Positions 47,098-56,665 of a stretch of 64,000 nucleotides of DNA are shown piece after piece. This stretch comes from Ensifer adhaerens (GTDB taxonomy: Bacteria > Pseudomonadota > Alphaproteobacteria > Rhizobiales > Rhizobiaceae). The translations under genes and the position numbers were made by a program. The stretch covers positions 1,025,501 through 1,089,500 of the forward strand of contig NZ_LAZS01000006.1 in NCBI RefSeq assembly GCF_002007205.1. The letters are read 5' to 3'. The notes under the pieces were generated by a model. It worked only from the letters and a program-made list of their open reading frames with translations. It had not been told where the DNA came from and did not search any database. Every line of letters starts with the position of its first letter. Position 1 is the stretch's first letter.

Positions 47098-47724
47098 ATG
47101 AACATCGAGCAGGGCATGGGGTTGCCGATCGAGGCGGCCGAAAACAGGCGAAAAGGCATTTTCAGTCGCTTCCTTCGCAACCGCAAGGGCACGACGAGCA
47201 TCGAGTTCGCCATCCTCGCACTCCCCTTTTTCGTGGTGATCTTCGCCTCGCTTGAAACCTTTGCGGCCTTCTACGGCGACCAGCTGCTGGCGAACGCAAC
47301 CGAGACGATGGCGCGCAAGGTCCGCACCGGCCAGATTACCTTCCAGCAGGGTAAACCGACCGATATGAGCGAGATCGAGTTCCGCCAGGCATTCTGCGAG
47401 GAGATCTCGGTTCTGATGAAGTGCTCGGCCACCGAAGCCGGCCAGCCCTCGCGATTCTTCCTGGACGTCAAGGCGGTCAACGACCTCAGCAAGTTTCCCG
47501 TGCTGATCCCGCGGAAGGCCGATTCGACCGACATCGACACGAGCGGCTTCAAGTTTGCCCCGGGCGGCCCCGGATCCTTCAACATGCTTCGCGCCTATTA
47601 TCGCTGGAGCGTGTACACGGACCTCGTCCGGCCGTTCATCACCAACCTGCGGCCCGCCGGTTCAAGCATGCCGAAGGACTATCTCATGGTGGCGACCACC
47701 ACCTTCCGAAACGAGAGCGAGTGA
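47098..47724 (+). CDS. TadE-like pilus assembly protein (pseudopilin)
   Basis: A 208-residue TadE-family protein. Its cytoplasmic leader (RNRKGT) precedes the pilin-like helix TSIEFAILALPFFVVIFASLETFAAF with the Glu typical of prepilin peptidase substrates. The rest is a periplasmic domain. It probably acts with the next protein as minor pilin-like components. Confidence 0.9.
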   Translation: MNIEQGMGLPIEAAENRRKGIFSRFLRNRKGTTSIEFAILALPFFVVIFASLETFAAFYGDQLLANATETMARKVRTGQITFQQGKPTDMSEIEFRQAFCEEISVLMKCSATEAGQPSRFFLDVKAVNDLSKFPVLIPRKADSTDIDTSGFKFAPGGPGSFNMLRAYYRWSVYTDLVRPFITNLRPAGSSMPKDYLMVATTTFRNESE

Positions 47725-47731
47725 GGCGCCC

Positions 47732-48322
47732 GTGAGCCCGTATTCCGCGTTAGAAATCCTGCGCCTCAAGCCGATCACCAATGCCCTCGGCGCGCTGCGG
47801 CGCGACCGAAGCGGCGTCGGCGCCGTCGAATTCGCGATCGTCGCGCCGCTGCTGGTAGTGGCCTATCTCAGCGCGTTCGAACTCTCGGTCGGCTTTACCG
47901 TTGCCGGCAAGACCGCGCGCGCCGCAAGTGCGACCGCCGACATCGTCGCGCAACAGACGGAGGTCAACAAGGCCTTCCTCGCCAACATGTCGAACATCGC
48001 CAAGAGCATCCTGGCGCCCTACGGAAACGCCAACTACACGCTGAAGATCACCGGCATCGAGGTCACGAACAGCAATGAGGGCACGATCCGGTGGTCGCGC
48101 GATCAACGCGGCGGCACGCCCTACACCGCGAACACGAAGGTTTCCCTGCCCGGTCAGTTCGCGGTCAGCCAGTCCTTTGTCATTCGCACCGAACTGATCG
48201 TGCCACACGAGCTTTTGGTCTATGCGTCTGGTCTTCAGGCCACGGCGAAGACCATCGATATCTCCGAGACGGCTTACTTCCACGCGCGCCTTTCCCAGCC
48301 GATAAAATGCTCGGATTGCTGA
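47732..48322 (+). CDS. Second TadE-like / truncated TadG-like pilus assembly protein
   Basis: A 196-residue TadE/G-family protein with the leader DRSGVGAVEFAIVAPLLVVAYLS and a periplasmic domain ending in two cysteines (KCSDC). I chose the GTG at 47732, 7 bases after the preceding stop with GAGG upstream. A full-length TadG (over 400 residues with a vWA domain) is not found; this protein has no vWA domain. The 138-base gap to deoB holds nothing obvious. Confidence 0.85.
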   Translation: MSPYSALEILRLKPITNALGALRRDRSGVGAVEFAIVAPLLVVAYLSAFELSVGFTVAGKTARAASATADIVAQQTEVNKAFLANMSNIAKSILAPYGNANYTLKITGIEVTNSNEGTIRWSRDQRGGTPYTANTKVSLPGQFAVSQSFVIRTELIVPHELLVYASGLQATAKTIDISETAYFHARLSQPIKCSDC

Positions 48323-48460
48323 TCGGACAGTCGTCCGACGCAATTGCATTGAGCACCGAGCGGCGCTATCCCTTCGAGATTGCGCTGGCCCCCTAGAAGG
48401 GCGCCGGCGCCTCCACGAAGTTTTCGGGCCGCGACTATCGCGCCCGCTGTCAGGTGCATC

Positions 48461-49681
48461 ATGGCGCGTGCATTTCTATTCGTTCTCGATTCCTTTGGCA
48501 TAGGCGGAGCGCCGGACGCCGAAGCCTTCGGCGATCTCGGGGCCAACACGCTTGGCCATATCGCCGAGTCCTGCGCCGCTGGCGCCGCCGATCGGGCAGG
48601 TTTGCGCGAAGGACCGCTCAGCCTGCCGAACATGTCGGCGCTCGGGCTCATGCATGCGGCCAAGCTTGCGACCGGTAGTATTCCCCAGGGCATGCCGGTG
48701 CCCAATCGCGTCTACGGCGCCTATGGCGCTGCGAGCGAAGTGTCGCGCGGTAAGGACACGCCCTCCGGTCATTGGGAAATCGCCGGAACCCCCGTCATGT
48801 TCGACTGGGGCTACTTCTCCGCCGAAGGCGACGCCTTTCCACCGGAACTCGTCGAAGCGATCTGCCGCGAGGCCAACATCCCCGGCATCCTCGGCAATTG
48901 CCATGCATCCGGCACCGACATCATCGCGCGCCACGGCGAAGAACATATGCGCAGCGGCAAGCCGATCTGCTACACGTCGTCGGACTCGGTCTTCCAGATC
49001 GCGGCGCACGAGCAGAGCTTCGGCCTCGACCGACTGCTCGAGCTTTGCCTGATCGTCCGCCGCCTTCTCGACGACTACAACATCGGCCGCGTCATCGCCC
49101 GCCCCTTCGTCGGCACGAGCCCGCAGACCTTTGTCCGCACCGGCAACCGGCGCGACTTTTCCGTGCTGCCGCCGGAACCGACGGTCCTCGACCGGCTGTC
49201 GGAGGCCGGACGCACGGTTCACGCCATCGGCAAGATCGGCGACATCTTCGCCCACCAGGGCGTGACGAAGCTGACCAAGGCCGACGGCAACATGGCGCTG
49301 TTCGACGCAAGCATCGCAGCCATCGACGATGCCGAGGACGGCAGCCTGGTCTTCACCAATTTCGTCGATTTCGACATGCTCTATGGCCATCGCCGCGACG
49401 TCGCCGGCTATGCGGCGGCACTCGAGGCCTTCGACGCGCGCCTGCCGGATCTCGACCGTCGCCTGCAGCCCCATGACATCGTCATCCTGACGGCCGACCA
49501 CGGCTGCGACCCGACCTGGCGCGGCACCGACCACACGCGCGAGCGCGTCCCGGTGCTGATGTTCGGGCCGTCGCTGCGCAGCCGCTCGCTCGGCGTCGCC
49601 AACACCTTCACGCATATCGGCGAAACCGTCGCCAAACATCTAGGCATCGCGCCGGGCCACCATGGGAGAAGCCTGATTTGA
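48461..49681 (+). CDS. deoB: Phosphopentomutase
   Basis: A 406-residue alkaline-phosphatase-superfamily enzyme interconverting ribose/deoxyribose 1-phosphate and 5-phosphate. The start is [20 protein letters not shown] (ATG 48461, AGGTG upstream). Metal-ligand motifs include the N-terminal [23 protein letters not shown] with the catalytic Thr, [15 protein letters not shown] and [11 protein letters not shown] near the C-terminus. It links the salvage phosphorylases to central metabolism. The stop overlaps the add start by four bases. Confidence 0.97.
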   Translation: MARAFLFVLDSFGIGGAPDAEAFGDLGANTLGHIAESCAAGAADRAGLREGPLSLPNMSALGLMHAAKLATGSIPQGMPVPNRVYGAYGAASEVSRGKDTPSGHWEIAGTPVMFDWGYFSAEGDAFPPELVEAICREANIPGILGNCHASGTDIIARHGEEHMRSGKPICYTSSDSVFQIAAHEQSFGLDRLLELCLIVRRLLDDYNIGRVIARPFVGTSPQTFVRTGNRRDFSVLPPEPTVLDRLSEAGRTVHAIGKIGDIFAHQGVTKLTKADGNMALFDASIAAIDDAEDGSLVFTNFVDFDMLYGHRRDVAGYAAALEAFDARLPDLDRRLQPHDIVILTADHGCDPTWRGTDHTRERVPVLMFGPSLRSRSLGVANTFTHIGETVAKHLGIAPGHHGRSLI

Positions 49682-50646
49682 CCGCACATCTGAAGAAGGC
49701 GGAACTGCATTGCCATATCGAGGGCGCAACGCCGCCCGAACTGGCTTTGGCTCAGGCCGAAAAATACGGTCTCGACACCAGCGCGATCATCCGCGACAAG
49801 ACCTACGTCTGGGAAGACTTCACCAGCTTCGTGAAGTGCTACGATGCCATCGCCTCGCTGTTTCGCACCCAGGAAGACTACGCGCTGCTGGCGGAAGCCT
49901 ATCTGACCGAACTTGCCGAGGCCGGAACGATCTATAGCGAAATCATCGTTTCGCCCGACCACGGCAACACGATCGGCCTAGGTGCCCACGCCTATCTGGA
50001 AGGGCTTGCGGCCGGCATGGAGGCCGCCCGGCAGAAGACCGGCATCGAATCGCGCATGCTGATCACGGGCATCCGCCACCTCGGCCCGGAATCGGTGATC
50101 AAGACCGCCGAGTTCGCGGCCAGGCGCGAGCACGCGCTCGTCACCGGCTTCAACCTTGCCGGCGAGGAACGCATGCACAAGGTCGCCGACTTCGCGCGCG
50201 CCTTCGACATCGTGCGTGACGCCGGCCTCGGGCTGACGATCCATGCGGGCGAACTCTCGGGCGCCTTCAGCGTGCGCGACGCGCTCGACCACGTGCGCCC
50301 GTCGCGCATCAGCCACGGTGTCCGGGCGATCGAAGACATCGATCTGGTGGGGCGTCTAGCCGACGCCGGTGTGGTGCTCGAGGTCTGCCCGGGCTCCAAC
50401 ATCTCACTGCAGGTCTTCCCGGATTTCGCCTCGCATCCGCTCCGAGCGCTGCACGAGGCGGGCGTGCGCGTGACGCTCAACTCCGACGACCCGCCGTTCT
50501 TCCATACGTCGCTCGCACAGGAATACGACATCGCATCGGCGGTGATGGGTTTCAGCGACGATGAGATCAACGCCATGACCCGGACCGCGATCGAAGCCGC
50601 CTTTGTCGACGAGGCTACGCGCCAGCGGCTGCTCGCGCGGATCTAG
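49678..50646 (+). CDS. add: Adenosine deaminase
   Basis: A 322-residue zinc enzyme deaminating adenosine/deoxyadenosine to inosine. Metal ligands are ELHCHIEG near residue 10 (HxH), the His in [10 protein letters not shown] and the Asp in LNSDDPPFF near residue 272. The start is TTG at 49678 (TTGA overlap with the deoB stop), with GGGAGA 8-9 bases upstream. Adenine deaminase of the same fold is a lesser possibility. Confidence 0.93.
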   Translation: MTAHLKKAELHCHIEGATPPELALAQAEKYGLDTSAIIRDKTYVWEDFTSFVKCYDAIASLFRTQEDYALLAEAYLTELAEAGTIYSEIIVSPDHGNTIGLGAHAYLEGLAAGMEAARQKTGIESRMLITGIRHLGPESVIKTAEFAARREHALVTGFNLAGEERMHKVADFARAFDIVRDAGLGLTIHAGELSGAFSVRDALDHVRPSRISHGVRAIEDIDLVGRLADAGVVLEVCPGSNISLQVFPDFASHPLRALHEAGVRVTLNSDDPPFFHTSLAQEYDIASAVMGFSDDEINAMTRTAIEAAFVDEATRQRLLARI

Positions 50647-50764
50647 GGGCCGCAGGTCACGATTTGCCGGCTGGGGATGACGGTCTCCGGCCGGCCAATA
50701 CCCTTGCGGCGACGACGCATTCCATGGAAAAAGGACGGATACAAAAAATCCGGAAAGGTGAGCC

Positions 50765-51394
50765 ATGAACGGCGTTACAGTGATCGATCACCCGCTTGTG
50801 CAACACAAGCTGACCATCATGCGCAAGAAGGAGACCTCGACCGCGGGTTTCCGCCGGCTTCTCCGGGAAATTTCGACGCTGCTCTGCTACGAGGTGACGC
50901 GCGATCTCGAACTGACGATGGAGCGCATCGAAACGCCGCTGCAGGAAATCGACTCGCCGATCCTCGAAGGCAAGAAGCTTGTCTTCGCCTCGATTCTCCG
51001 CGCCGGCAACGGGCTGCTCGAAGGCATGCTCGAACTCGTGCCTTCGGCCCGCGTCTCCCATATCGGCGTCTATCGCGACCATGAGACGCTGGAGGCGGTC
51101 GAATACTACTTCAAGGCACCGGAAAGCCTGTCGGAGCGCCTGATCATCGTCGTCGACCCGATGCTTGCCACCGGCAATTCCTCGATCGCGGCGATCGACA
51201 AGCTGAAGGAGCGCGGCGCCAAAAACATGCGCTTCCTCTGCCTCCTCGCCGCTCCCGAAGGCATCCGCAATTTCCAGAGCGCGCACCCCGACGTGCCGAT
51301 CTTCACCGCTTCGATCGACAGCCACCTCAACGAGCTCGGCTACATCATGCCGGGCCTCGGTGACGCCGGCGACCGCATGTACGGCACCAAGTGA
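50765..51394 (+). CDS. upp: Uracil phosphoribosyltransferase
   Basis: A 209-residue enzyme making UMP from uracil and PRPP. The PRPP-binding motif is [17 protein letters not shown] near residue 130 and the uracil-binding end is [13 protein letters not shown]. The AAAGG ribosome site is good. It is in the same direction as deoB-add with a 118-base gap; a strong terminator follows. Confidence 0.97.
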   Translation: MNGVTVIDHPLVQHKLTIMRKKETSTAGFRRLLREISTLLCYEVTRDLELTMERIETPLQEIDSPILEGKKLVFASILRAGNGLLEGMLELVPSARVSHIGVYRDHETLEAVEYYFKAPESLSERLIIVVDPMLATGNSSIAAIDKLKERGAKNMRFLCLLAAPEGIRNFQSAHPDVPIFTASIDSHLNELGYIMPGLGDAGDRMYGTK

Positions 51395-51428
51395 TTTCCT
51401 GATCCTTAACCAGGATCTGAAGCCGATG

Positions 51429-51457
51429 AAAAAACCGCCGGATCCCGGCGGTTTTTT
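51429..51457 (+). terminator. Rho-independent terminator after upp
   Basis: CCGCCGG (51435-51441), ATC, CCGGCGG (51445-51451), flanked by six A before and six T after. A textbook hairpin, possibly active in both directions. Confidence 0.92.
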
Positions 51458-51522
51458 CATGCCGTCTTAGGCGCCATCCGTTCTACTCGTGCGAGCATCT
51501 GTTCGATCGAGAGGTGGTTTCG

Positions 51523-52050
51523 ATGCTCGTCCGTCTACTGACATTGGCCGGCGCTGCGGCAGTCGCGGCAATGGTCGTCCCCAATCTCGCGACCACCTTC
51601 CTGTCCCGAGAGGACAACGGAAAGGCCGCGAAGGAGCTTGCAGCGCCGCCGACGAGCACCGCAAAATACGCGATGGGACGCAGCGTCGTGCTCGACGCCG
51701 ACGAGAGAGGCCACTTCTTCGGCACCTTTCGCATCAATGGGCGAACAGAGCGCGGACTGGTCGATACCGGTGCCAGTGCGATCGCCATCAACCTTTCGAC
51801 CGCGCGGCGGCTCGGAATTTCTCCGGGTGCGCTCGACTTTACGGCGGCGCGCGTCAGCACCGCCAACGGCGTCGTCGGGGCAGCTCCGGCCACGCTCGGC
51901 CGTATTGAGATCGGCGGCATATCGGTGCGTGACGTGCAGGCGCTGGTGCTGCCGGACAAGGCGCTCTCCGGCACGCTGATCGGCATGACCTTTCTCAACC
52001 GATTGTCGTCCTTCCGCGTCGAGGACCGCGCTCTGCACCTCGTCAGGTGA
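51523..52050 (+). CDS. Retropepsin-like clan AA aspartic protease (TIGR02281 type)
   Basis: A 175-residue membrane-anchored protein starting at the ATG 51523, with GAGG upstream (a GTG three codons earlier is possible). An N-terminal hydrophobic segment (about 2-25) is followed by a retropepsin-like domain with the active-site triad DTGA (GLVDTGASAIAINL) and the GRIEIGG pattern. Such proteins presumably dimerise in the periplasm. The substrate is unknown. The 3' end overlaps the convergent deoA stop by eight bases. Confidence 0.88.
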   Translation: MLVRLLTLAGAAAVAAMVVPNLATTFLSREDNGKAAKELAAPPTSTAKYAMGRSVVLDADERGHFFGTFRINGRTERGLVDTGASAIAINLSTARRLGISPGALDFTAARVSTANGVVGAAPATLGRIEIGGISVRDVQALVLPDKALSGTLIGMTFLNRLSSFRVEDRALHLVR

Positions 52051-53353
52051 TCTTCGCCAGGATCGGCGATCTTTTCTCCGGTTCGACGTCGTCGATCGTA
52101 TAGAGCTCCAACAGGCGACGTCGGGCCGCTGCCGCAGCGTCCTCGTCGGCGGCGTGAACGAAGGCGATCACGTCACCCTTCTCCACCCGTGTTCCGAGCG
52201 GCTTCAGCGCGTCAAAACCGACACGATGATCGATCCTGTCGTCCGGATGCGAACGGCCGCCGCCGAGCGCGATGACGGCCATACCCAGTTCCCGCGTCTC
52301 GCAGGCAACGAGATAACCGGCCTGCTCGGCTTCAACCGGAACGATCACCGGCGCACGCCCGAGATAGGCGACCGAGCGCTCGACGAAATCGACGGGGCCG
52401 CCCAGCGCATGCACCATCTTCCCGAAGCGTTCCAGCGCCGCACCGCTGCCAAGCGCTTTTCGCGCCAGGACTTCTGCCTGTTCAGCATTGCCGGCGACGC
52501 CGCCGGCCACCAGCATTTCGGCGGCAAAAGCCAGCACGACCGTTTCAAGCCGCGTACCCTTCTTTTCACCCCGAAGGAAGGCCAGACAATTGTCGATCTC
52601 CAGCGCATTGCCGGCGGCGTCGGCCAGCGGTTCGTTCATGTCGGTCAAAAGTGCTGAGGTGCGAACGCCGGCGCCGTTGGCGACGTCGACCAGCGAGCGC
52701 GCCAAAATCTCGGCCTCGCGCGTGTCGCTCATGAAGGAGCCGTTGCCGAGCTTGACGTCGAGCACCAGCGACTGAAGACCGGCGGCGAGCTTCTTCGACA
52801 GGATCGAGGCCGTGATCAGCGGTACCGAGTCAACGGTCGCGGTGACGTCGCGGATCGCATAGAGGCGCTTGTCGGCCGGTGCGAGATTGGCCGTCTGGCC
52901 GATGATCGCGCAGCCGATCCCGTCCACCGTCCTGCGGAACACCGCCGCCGACGGCTGGATATCATAGCCGGGGATCGATTCGAGCTTGTCGAGCGTGCCG
53001 CCGGTGTGGCCGAGGCCGCGTCCCGATATCATCGGCACGGCGAGGCCGCAGGCGGCAACGATCGGCGCCAGCATCAGCGAGACGTTATCGCCGACGCCTC
53101 CGGTCGAATGCTTGTCTGCGATCGGGCGTGAAACGCCACTCCAGTCGAGTGTTTCGCCGCTGTCGCGCATCGCGAGCGTCAGCGCCACGGTCTCTTCGCG
53201 GCTCATGCCCGAGAACCAGACCGCCATGGCGAAGGCGGCGACCTGCCCTTCGGAGATCGAGCCATCCGACAGGCCGCGAATGAAATCAGCGATCTCGGCC
53301 GGGGCGAGGTGTTCGCCGTTGCGCTTGCGCCTGATGGTTTCCTGCGGAAGCAT
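52043..53353 (-). CDS. deoA: Thymidine phosphorylase
   Basis: A 436-residue enzyme splitting thymidine/deoxyuridine to base and deoxyribose 1-phosphate. The start is MLPQETIRRKRNGEHL (53353); an upstream in-frame extension overlaps punA and is artefactual. The family motif SGRGLGHTGGTLDKLESIPG is near residue 115, and the active-site KHSTGGVGDN comes just before it. It is the last gene of the leftward nucleoside operon, 2 bases after punA. Confidence 0.96.
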   Translation of the reverse strand: MLPQETIRRKRNGEHLAPAEIADFIRGLSDGSISEGQVAAFAMAVWFSGMSREETVALTLAMRDSGETLDWSGVSRPIADKHSTGGVGDNVSLMLAPIVAACGLAVPMISGRGLGHTGGTLDKLESIPGYDIQPSAAVFRRTVDGIGCAIIGQTANLAPADKRLYAIRDVTATVDSVPLITASILSKKLAAGLQSLVLDVKLGNGSFMSDTREAEILARSLVDVANGAGVRTSALLTDMNEPLADAAGNALEIDNCLAFLRGEKKGTRLETVVLAFAAEMLVAGGVAGNAEQAEVLARKALGSGAALERFGKMVHALGGPVDFVERSVAYLGRAPVIVPVEAEQAGYLVACETRELGMAVIALGGGRSHPDDRIDHRVGFDALKPLGTRVEKGDVIAFVHAADEDAAAAARRRLLELYTIDDVEPEKRSPILAKIT

Positions 53354-53355
53354 CG

Positions 53356-54162
53356 TCACCCGCGCACCGCGTCGGCCGCGATCATTTCGGCGAGGATTGC
53401 GGCGAGCCGCTTGCCGCCGATCGGCGCCATGTCCTTCGTCTCGTGATGGCTGATCTCGCCACCGGTCATGCCGGCACCGAAATTGGTGATCACCGATGCG
53501 GCGACGACCCGGAGGCCGAAGAAGCGCGCGAGGATAACCTCCGGAACCGTGGACATGCCGACGGCGTCGGCGCCGAGGACGCGCGCCATGCGGATCTCCG
53601 CCGGCGTTTCGAAGCTCGGACCGGAGAACCACATATAGACGCCGGCGAGGAGCGGAATGCCGAGGCGATCGGCGCTCTCCTGCATTCTAGCGGCAAGATC
53701 GGCATCATAGGCATTGGTCATGCCGACGAAGCGGTCGTCGCTTTCGACACCAATCAGCGGGTTGAAGCCCGAATAGTTGATATGGTCGGAAATCCGCATC
53801 ACCGATCCCGGCGGCAGATCCTCCCGCAGCGACCCGGCGGAATTGGTCAGCACCAGGCACTCGATGCCAAGCGCCTTCAGGGTTTCCAGCGGCAGGCGCA
53901 TCGCATTGGCGTCGCCCTGCTCGTAGTAGTGGACCCGACCGGAAAGCATGACGACCGGCACGCCCGAGAGCGTTCCGGCCACGAGCTCGCCGGCATGGCC
54001 GGAGACGCTGCTGACCGGGAAGCCGGGGATGTCGGCATAGGAGAGCCGCAAGGTCTCGTCCAAGGCCTTGACCAGCGAGCCGAGGCCGGAGCCGAGCACG
54101 ATGCCGTAGCGCGGAGAAAGACCGCCGAGCCGGGCCTTCAGCAATTCAGCGGCCGCGGTCAT
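53356..54162 (-). CDS. punA: Purine nucleoside phosphorylase (PNP/MTAP family)
   Basis: A 268-residue trimeric-type PNP converting inosine/guanosine to base and ribose 1-phosphate. Motifs include LGSGLGSLVKAL near the N-terminus for phosphate, SGRVHYYEQGDANAMRLP and the TNSAGSLRED segment. It is not of the hexameric DeoD type. Its start overlaps the cdd stop by four bases. Confidence 0.94.
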   Translation of the reverse strand: MTAAAELLKARLGGLSPRYGIVLGSGLGSLVKALDETLRLSYADIPGFPVSSVSGHAGELVAGTLSGVPVVMLSGRVHYYEQGDANAMRLPLETLKALGIECLVLTNSAGSLREDLPPGSVMRISDHINYSGFNPLIGVESDDRFVGMTNAYDADLAARMQESADRLGIPLLAGVYMWFSGPSFETPAEIRMARVLGADAVGMSTVPEVILARFFGLRVVAASVITNFGAGMTGGEISHHETKDMAPIGGKRLAAILAEMIAADAVRG

Positions 54163-54551
54163 CCCAGAATCTCGGTCTCGAAGCTGTGCGGCAGCAGGTC
54201 CGACAGAGCCAGCGTCTTTTTCACGCCGGTCTCGTCACACAGGAAGATGCGCGTGCTGGCGCCGGAAAACTCCGCCAGCCGCTGGCGGCAACCGCCGCAG
54301 GGCGGGCAAAGCGCCAGCTTCTCGGCGATCACGGCCACCTCCATGATCTTGCGCTGGCCGGCCATGACCATATGGCTGATGGCAGTGGTTTCGGCGCACC
54401 AGCCCTCGGGAAACGACAGGTTCTCGATGTTGGCGCCGGTATAGATCTTTCCGTCCTCGGCGCGGATCGCCGCGCCGACCGGAAATTTCGAGTAGGGCGC
54501 ATGTGCCTTGGCCATGGCGTCACGCGCGGCTTCGAACAGTTCCTTTTCCAT
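54159..54551 (-). CDS. cdd: Cytidine deaminase
   Basis: A 130-residue tetrameric-type enzyme. Zinc ligands are in WCAETTAISHMV (catalytic Glu) and CPPCGGCRQRL. It deaminates cytidine/deoxycytidine to uridine. The start MEKELFEAARDAM (54551) is chosen. It lies 4 bases after the permease stop, tightly packed with punA and deoA. Confidence 0.96.
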   Translation of the reverse strand: MEKELFEAARDAMAKAHAPYSKFPVGAAIRAEDGKIYTGANIENLSFPEGWCAETTAISHMVMAGQRKIMEVAVIAEKLALCPPCGGCRQRLAEFSGASTRIFLCDETGVKKTLALSDLLPHSFETEILG

Positions 54552-54555
54552 GGTT

Positions 54556-55527
54556 CTAGCGCTCCTTGACATAGGGGACGCCGCCGGCCTTCGGCGGGAT
54601 GGCCTTGCCGATGAAACCGGCAAGCAGGATCACGGTGAGGATATAGGGCAGCGCCTGCATCAGCTGCACCGGCACCTGGCCGATCAGCGGCAGCGGGTTG
54701 CCCTGCAGACGGATCGCCAGCGCGTCGAGGAAGCCGAAAAGCAGGCAGGCGAGCATGATGTTGAACGGCCGCCACTTGGCGAAGATCAGCGCCGCGAGCG
54801 CGATGTAGCCCTTGCCGGCGGTCATGCCCTTGACGAAGCCGGCGGTCATGGCCAGCGACAGATAGGCGCCGGCAAAGCCGCAGAGAATGCCGCAGCAGAT
54901 GACGGCGCGATACCGCATCCAGATCACCGAAATACCGGCCGTGTCGACTGCGCCCGGATTTTCGCCGACGGCGCGCAGGCGTAGGCCGAAACGGGTTCGA
55001 TAGAGGATCCACCAGCTGATCGGAACCATGGCGAAGGCAACATAGGTCAGGATGAAATGTCCGGAAAGCAGGTCCGAATAGATCGGGCCGAGGATCGGGA
55101 TTTCCCGGATACTGTCGGCATAGGGGAAGGTGATCGTCTGGAAGCGCGCGCCCTCACCGAGCGCCGGCGTGCGGCCCCCCTGGCGGAACCAGGCTTCGCC
55201 GAGAATGACGGTCGAGCCGGCGACGATGAAGTTGATCGCGACGCCCGAAACGATCTGGTTGCCGCGCTGGGTGATCGAGGCGTAGCCATGCACCAGCGAC
55301 AGCGCGATCGAGATCAGGATAGCGGCGAGCAGGCCCATCCACACGGACTGGGTGACGGCTGCGACGGCGCCGGCGGCAAAGGCCGCACCGAGCATCTTGC
55401 CTTCGAGGCCGATGTCGAAGATGCCGGCGCGCTCGGTGAAGAGCCCTGCCAGCGCTGCAAAGATCAGCGGAACGGATACGCGGATGGTGGACTCAAGGAG
55501 CACCACGAGGACGTGGAAGAAATCCAT
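54556..55527 (-). CDS. Nucleoside ABC transporter permease 2 (BmpA/Nup-type)
   Basis: A 323-residue membrane permease of the branched-chain-amino-acid-like class used by nucleoside importers. It has about eight helices and the sequence ERAGIFDIGLEGKMLGAAFAAG typical of the YufQ/NupQ permeases. The start is MDFFHVLVVLL (55527). It pairs with the permease immediately upstream (4 bases). Confidence 0.93.
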   Translation of the reverse strand: MDFFHVLVVLLESTIRVSVPLIFAALAGLFTERAGIFDIGLEGKMLGAAFAAGAVAAVTQSVWMGLLAAILISIALSLVHGYASITQRGNQIVSGVAINFIVAGSTVILGEAWFRQGGRTPALGEGARFQTITFPYADSIREIPILGPIYSDLLSGHFILTYVAFAMVPISWWILYRTRFGLRLRAVGENPGAVDTAGISVIWMRYRAVICCGILCGFAGAYLSLAMTAGFVKGMTAGKGYIALAALIFAKWRPFNIMLACLLFGFLDALAIRLQGNPLPLIGQVPVQLMQALPYILTVILLAGFIGKAIPPKAGGVPYVKER

Positions 55528-55531
55528 GGCT

Positions 55532-56665
55532 TCAAGCTCCCTTGGTCTGTGCCACGACAGCCGCACGGCGGCTCTGCATCGCGAACAGCCGGGCGATCGC
55601 CGGCCGGAACATGTTTTCGAGCGCACCGGCAAAGAGAATGACCAGGCCCTGGATGATGACGATCATGTCACGCGAGATCGACGGCATTTCGAAGGAGATC
55701 TCGGCGCCGCCCTGATAGAGCATGCCGAAGAGAACGGCCGCCGGGATGATGCCGGCCGGATGCGAGCGGCCCATCAGCGCCACGGCGATGCCGACGAAGC
55801 CGGCACCTTGAACGAAATCGAGCTGCATGCGCCCCTGTTCACCCATGATCGGGTTCAGCGCCATCATGCCGGCAAGCGCACCCGAGATCATCATGGTGAT
55901 GACGGTGATGCGGCTCTCGCTCATGCCGGCGTAACGCGCGGCCGAAGGACTGTGGCCCATGGTGCGCATCTCATAGCCGAGCTTGGTCCGCCAGATCAGC
56001 AGCCAGACGCAGAAGGCCGCGACCAGCGCCAAAAGGAACGACACGTTGAACGGCGCCGTGCCGATGTCCAACCCGAAGATCGCAAGCAGCCAGTCGAGCT
56101 TGGGCAATTGTCCGCCTTCGGCGAAGGTCCGCGTCTGCGGCGACATCGAGCCGAGCGGCTTCAGCACGCGCGTCAGCAGGTAGACCATCAGGCTCGAGGC
56201 GATGAAGTTGAACATGATCGTCGTGATGACGATATGGCTGCCGCGCTTGGCCTGCAGCCAGCCGGGCAGGAAGGCCCAGGCGGCGCCGAAGAAGGCGGAT
56301 CCGAGGATCGCCAGCGGAAACACCACGAACCACGGCATCGTCTGGTCGAGCCAGAGGCAGGCGAGCGCAACGCCGATACCGCCGACATAGGCCTGGCCTT
56401 CGCCGCCGATGTTGAAGAGGCCGGCATGGAAGGCGACCGCGACGGCAAGACCGGTGAAGATGAAGGTGGTGGCGTAGTAAAGGGTGAAGCCGAGATATTC
56501 GCCGCGGCCGAAGGCGCCGTTGATCAGGTGATAGGCCGCTTCCAGCGGGTTTTCACCGACGAGCAGCACGACAAGACCGGCAACGAGGAAGGCAACGGCG
56601 AGGTTGATCAGAGGGATGAGGCCATATTCGGCCCAGCCCGGAAGCTTGGCATAGGGGGTGCTCAT
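55532..56665 (-). CDS. Nucleoside ABC transporter permease 1 (BmpA/Nup-type)
   Basis: A 377-residue permease with about ten helices (YufP/NupP-like; NIGGEGQAYVGGIGVAL motif). It forms the heterodimeric channel with the next permease. Its start overlaps the ATPase stop by four bases. Confidence 0.93.
   Translation of the reverse strand: MSTPYAKLPGWAEYGLIPLINLAVAFLVAGLVVLLVGENPLEAAYHLINGAFGRGEYLGFTLYYATTFIFTGLAVAVAFHAGLFNIGGEGQAYVGGIGVALACLWLDQTMPWFVVFPLAILGSAFFGAAWAFLPGWLQAKRGSHIVITTIMFNFIASSLMVYLLTRVLKPLGSMSPQTRTFAEGGQLPKLDWLLAIFGLDIGTAPFNVSFLLALVAAFCVWLLIWRTKLGYEMRTMGHSPSAARYAGMSESRITVITMMISGALAGMMALNPIMGEQGRMQLDFVQGAGFVGIAVALMGRSHPAGIIPAAVLFGMLYQGGAEISFEMPSISRDMIVIIQGLVILFAGALENMFRPAIARLFAMQSRRAAVVAQTKGA

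Noticed and set aside
52043..53632. N-terminal extension of deoA into punA
   Set aside because: The extra residues are Arg/Pro-rich and overlap punA; the known N-terminus begins at 53353.
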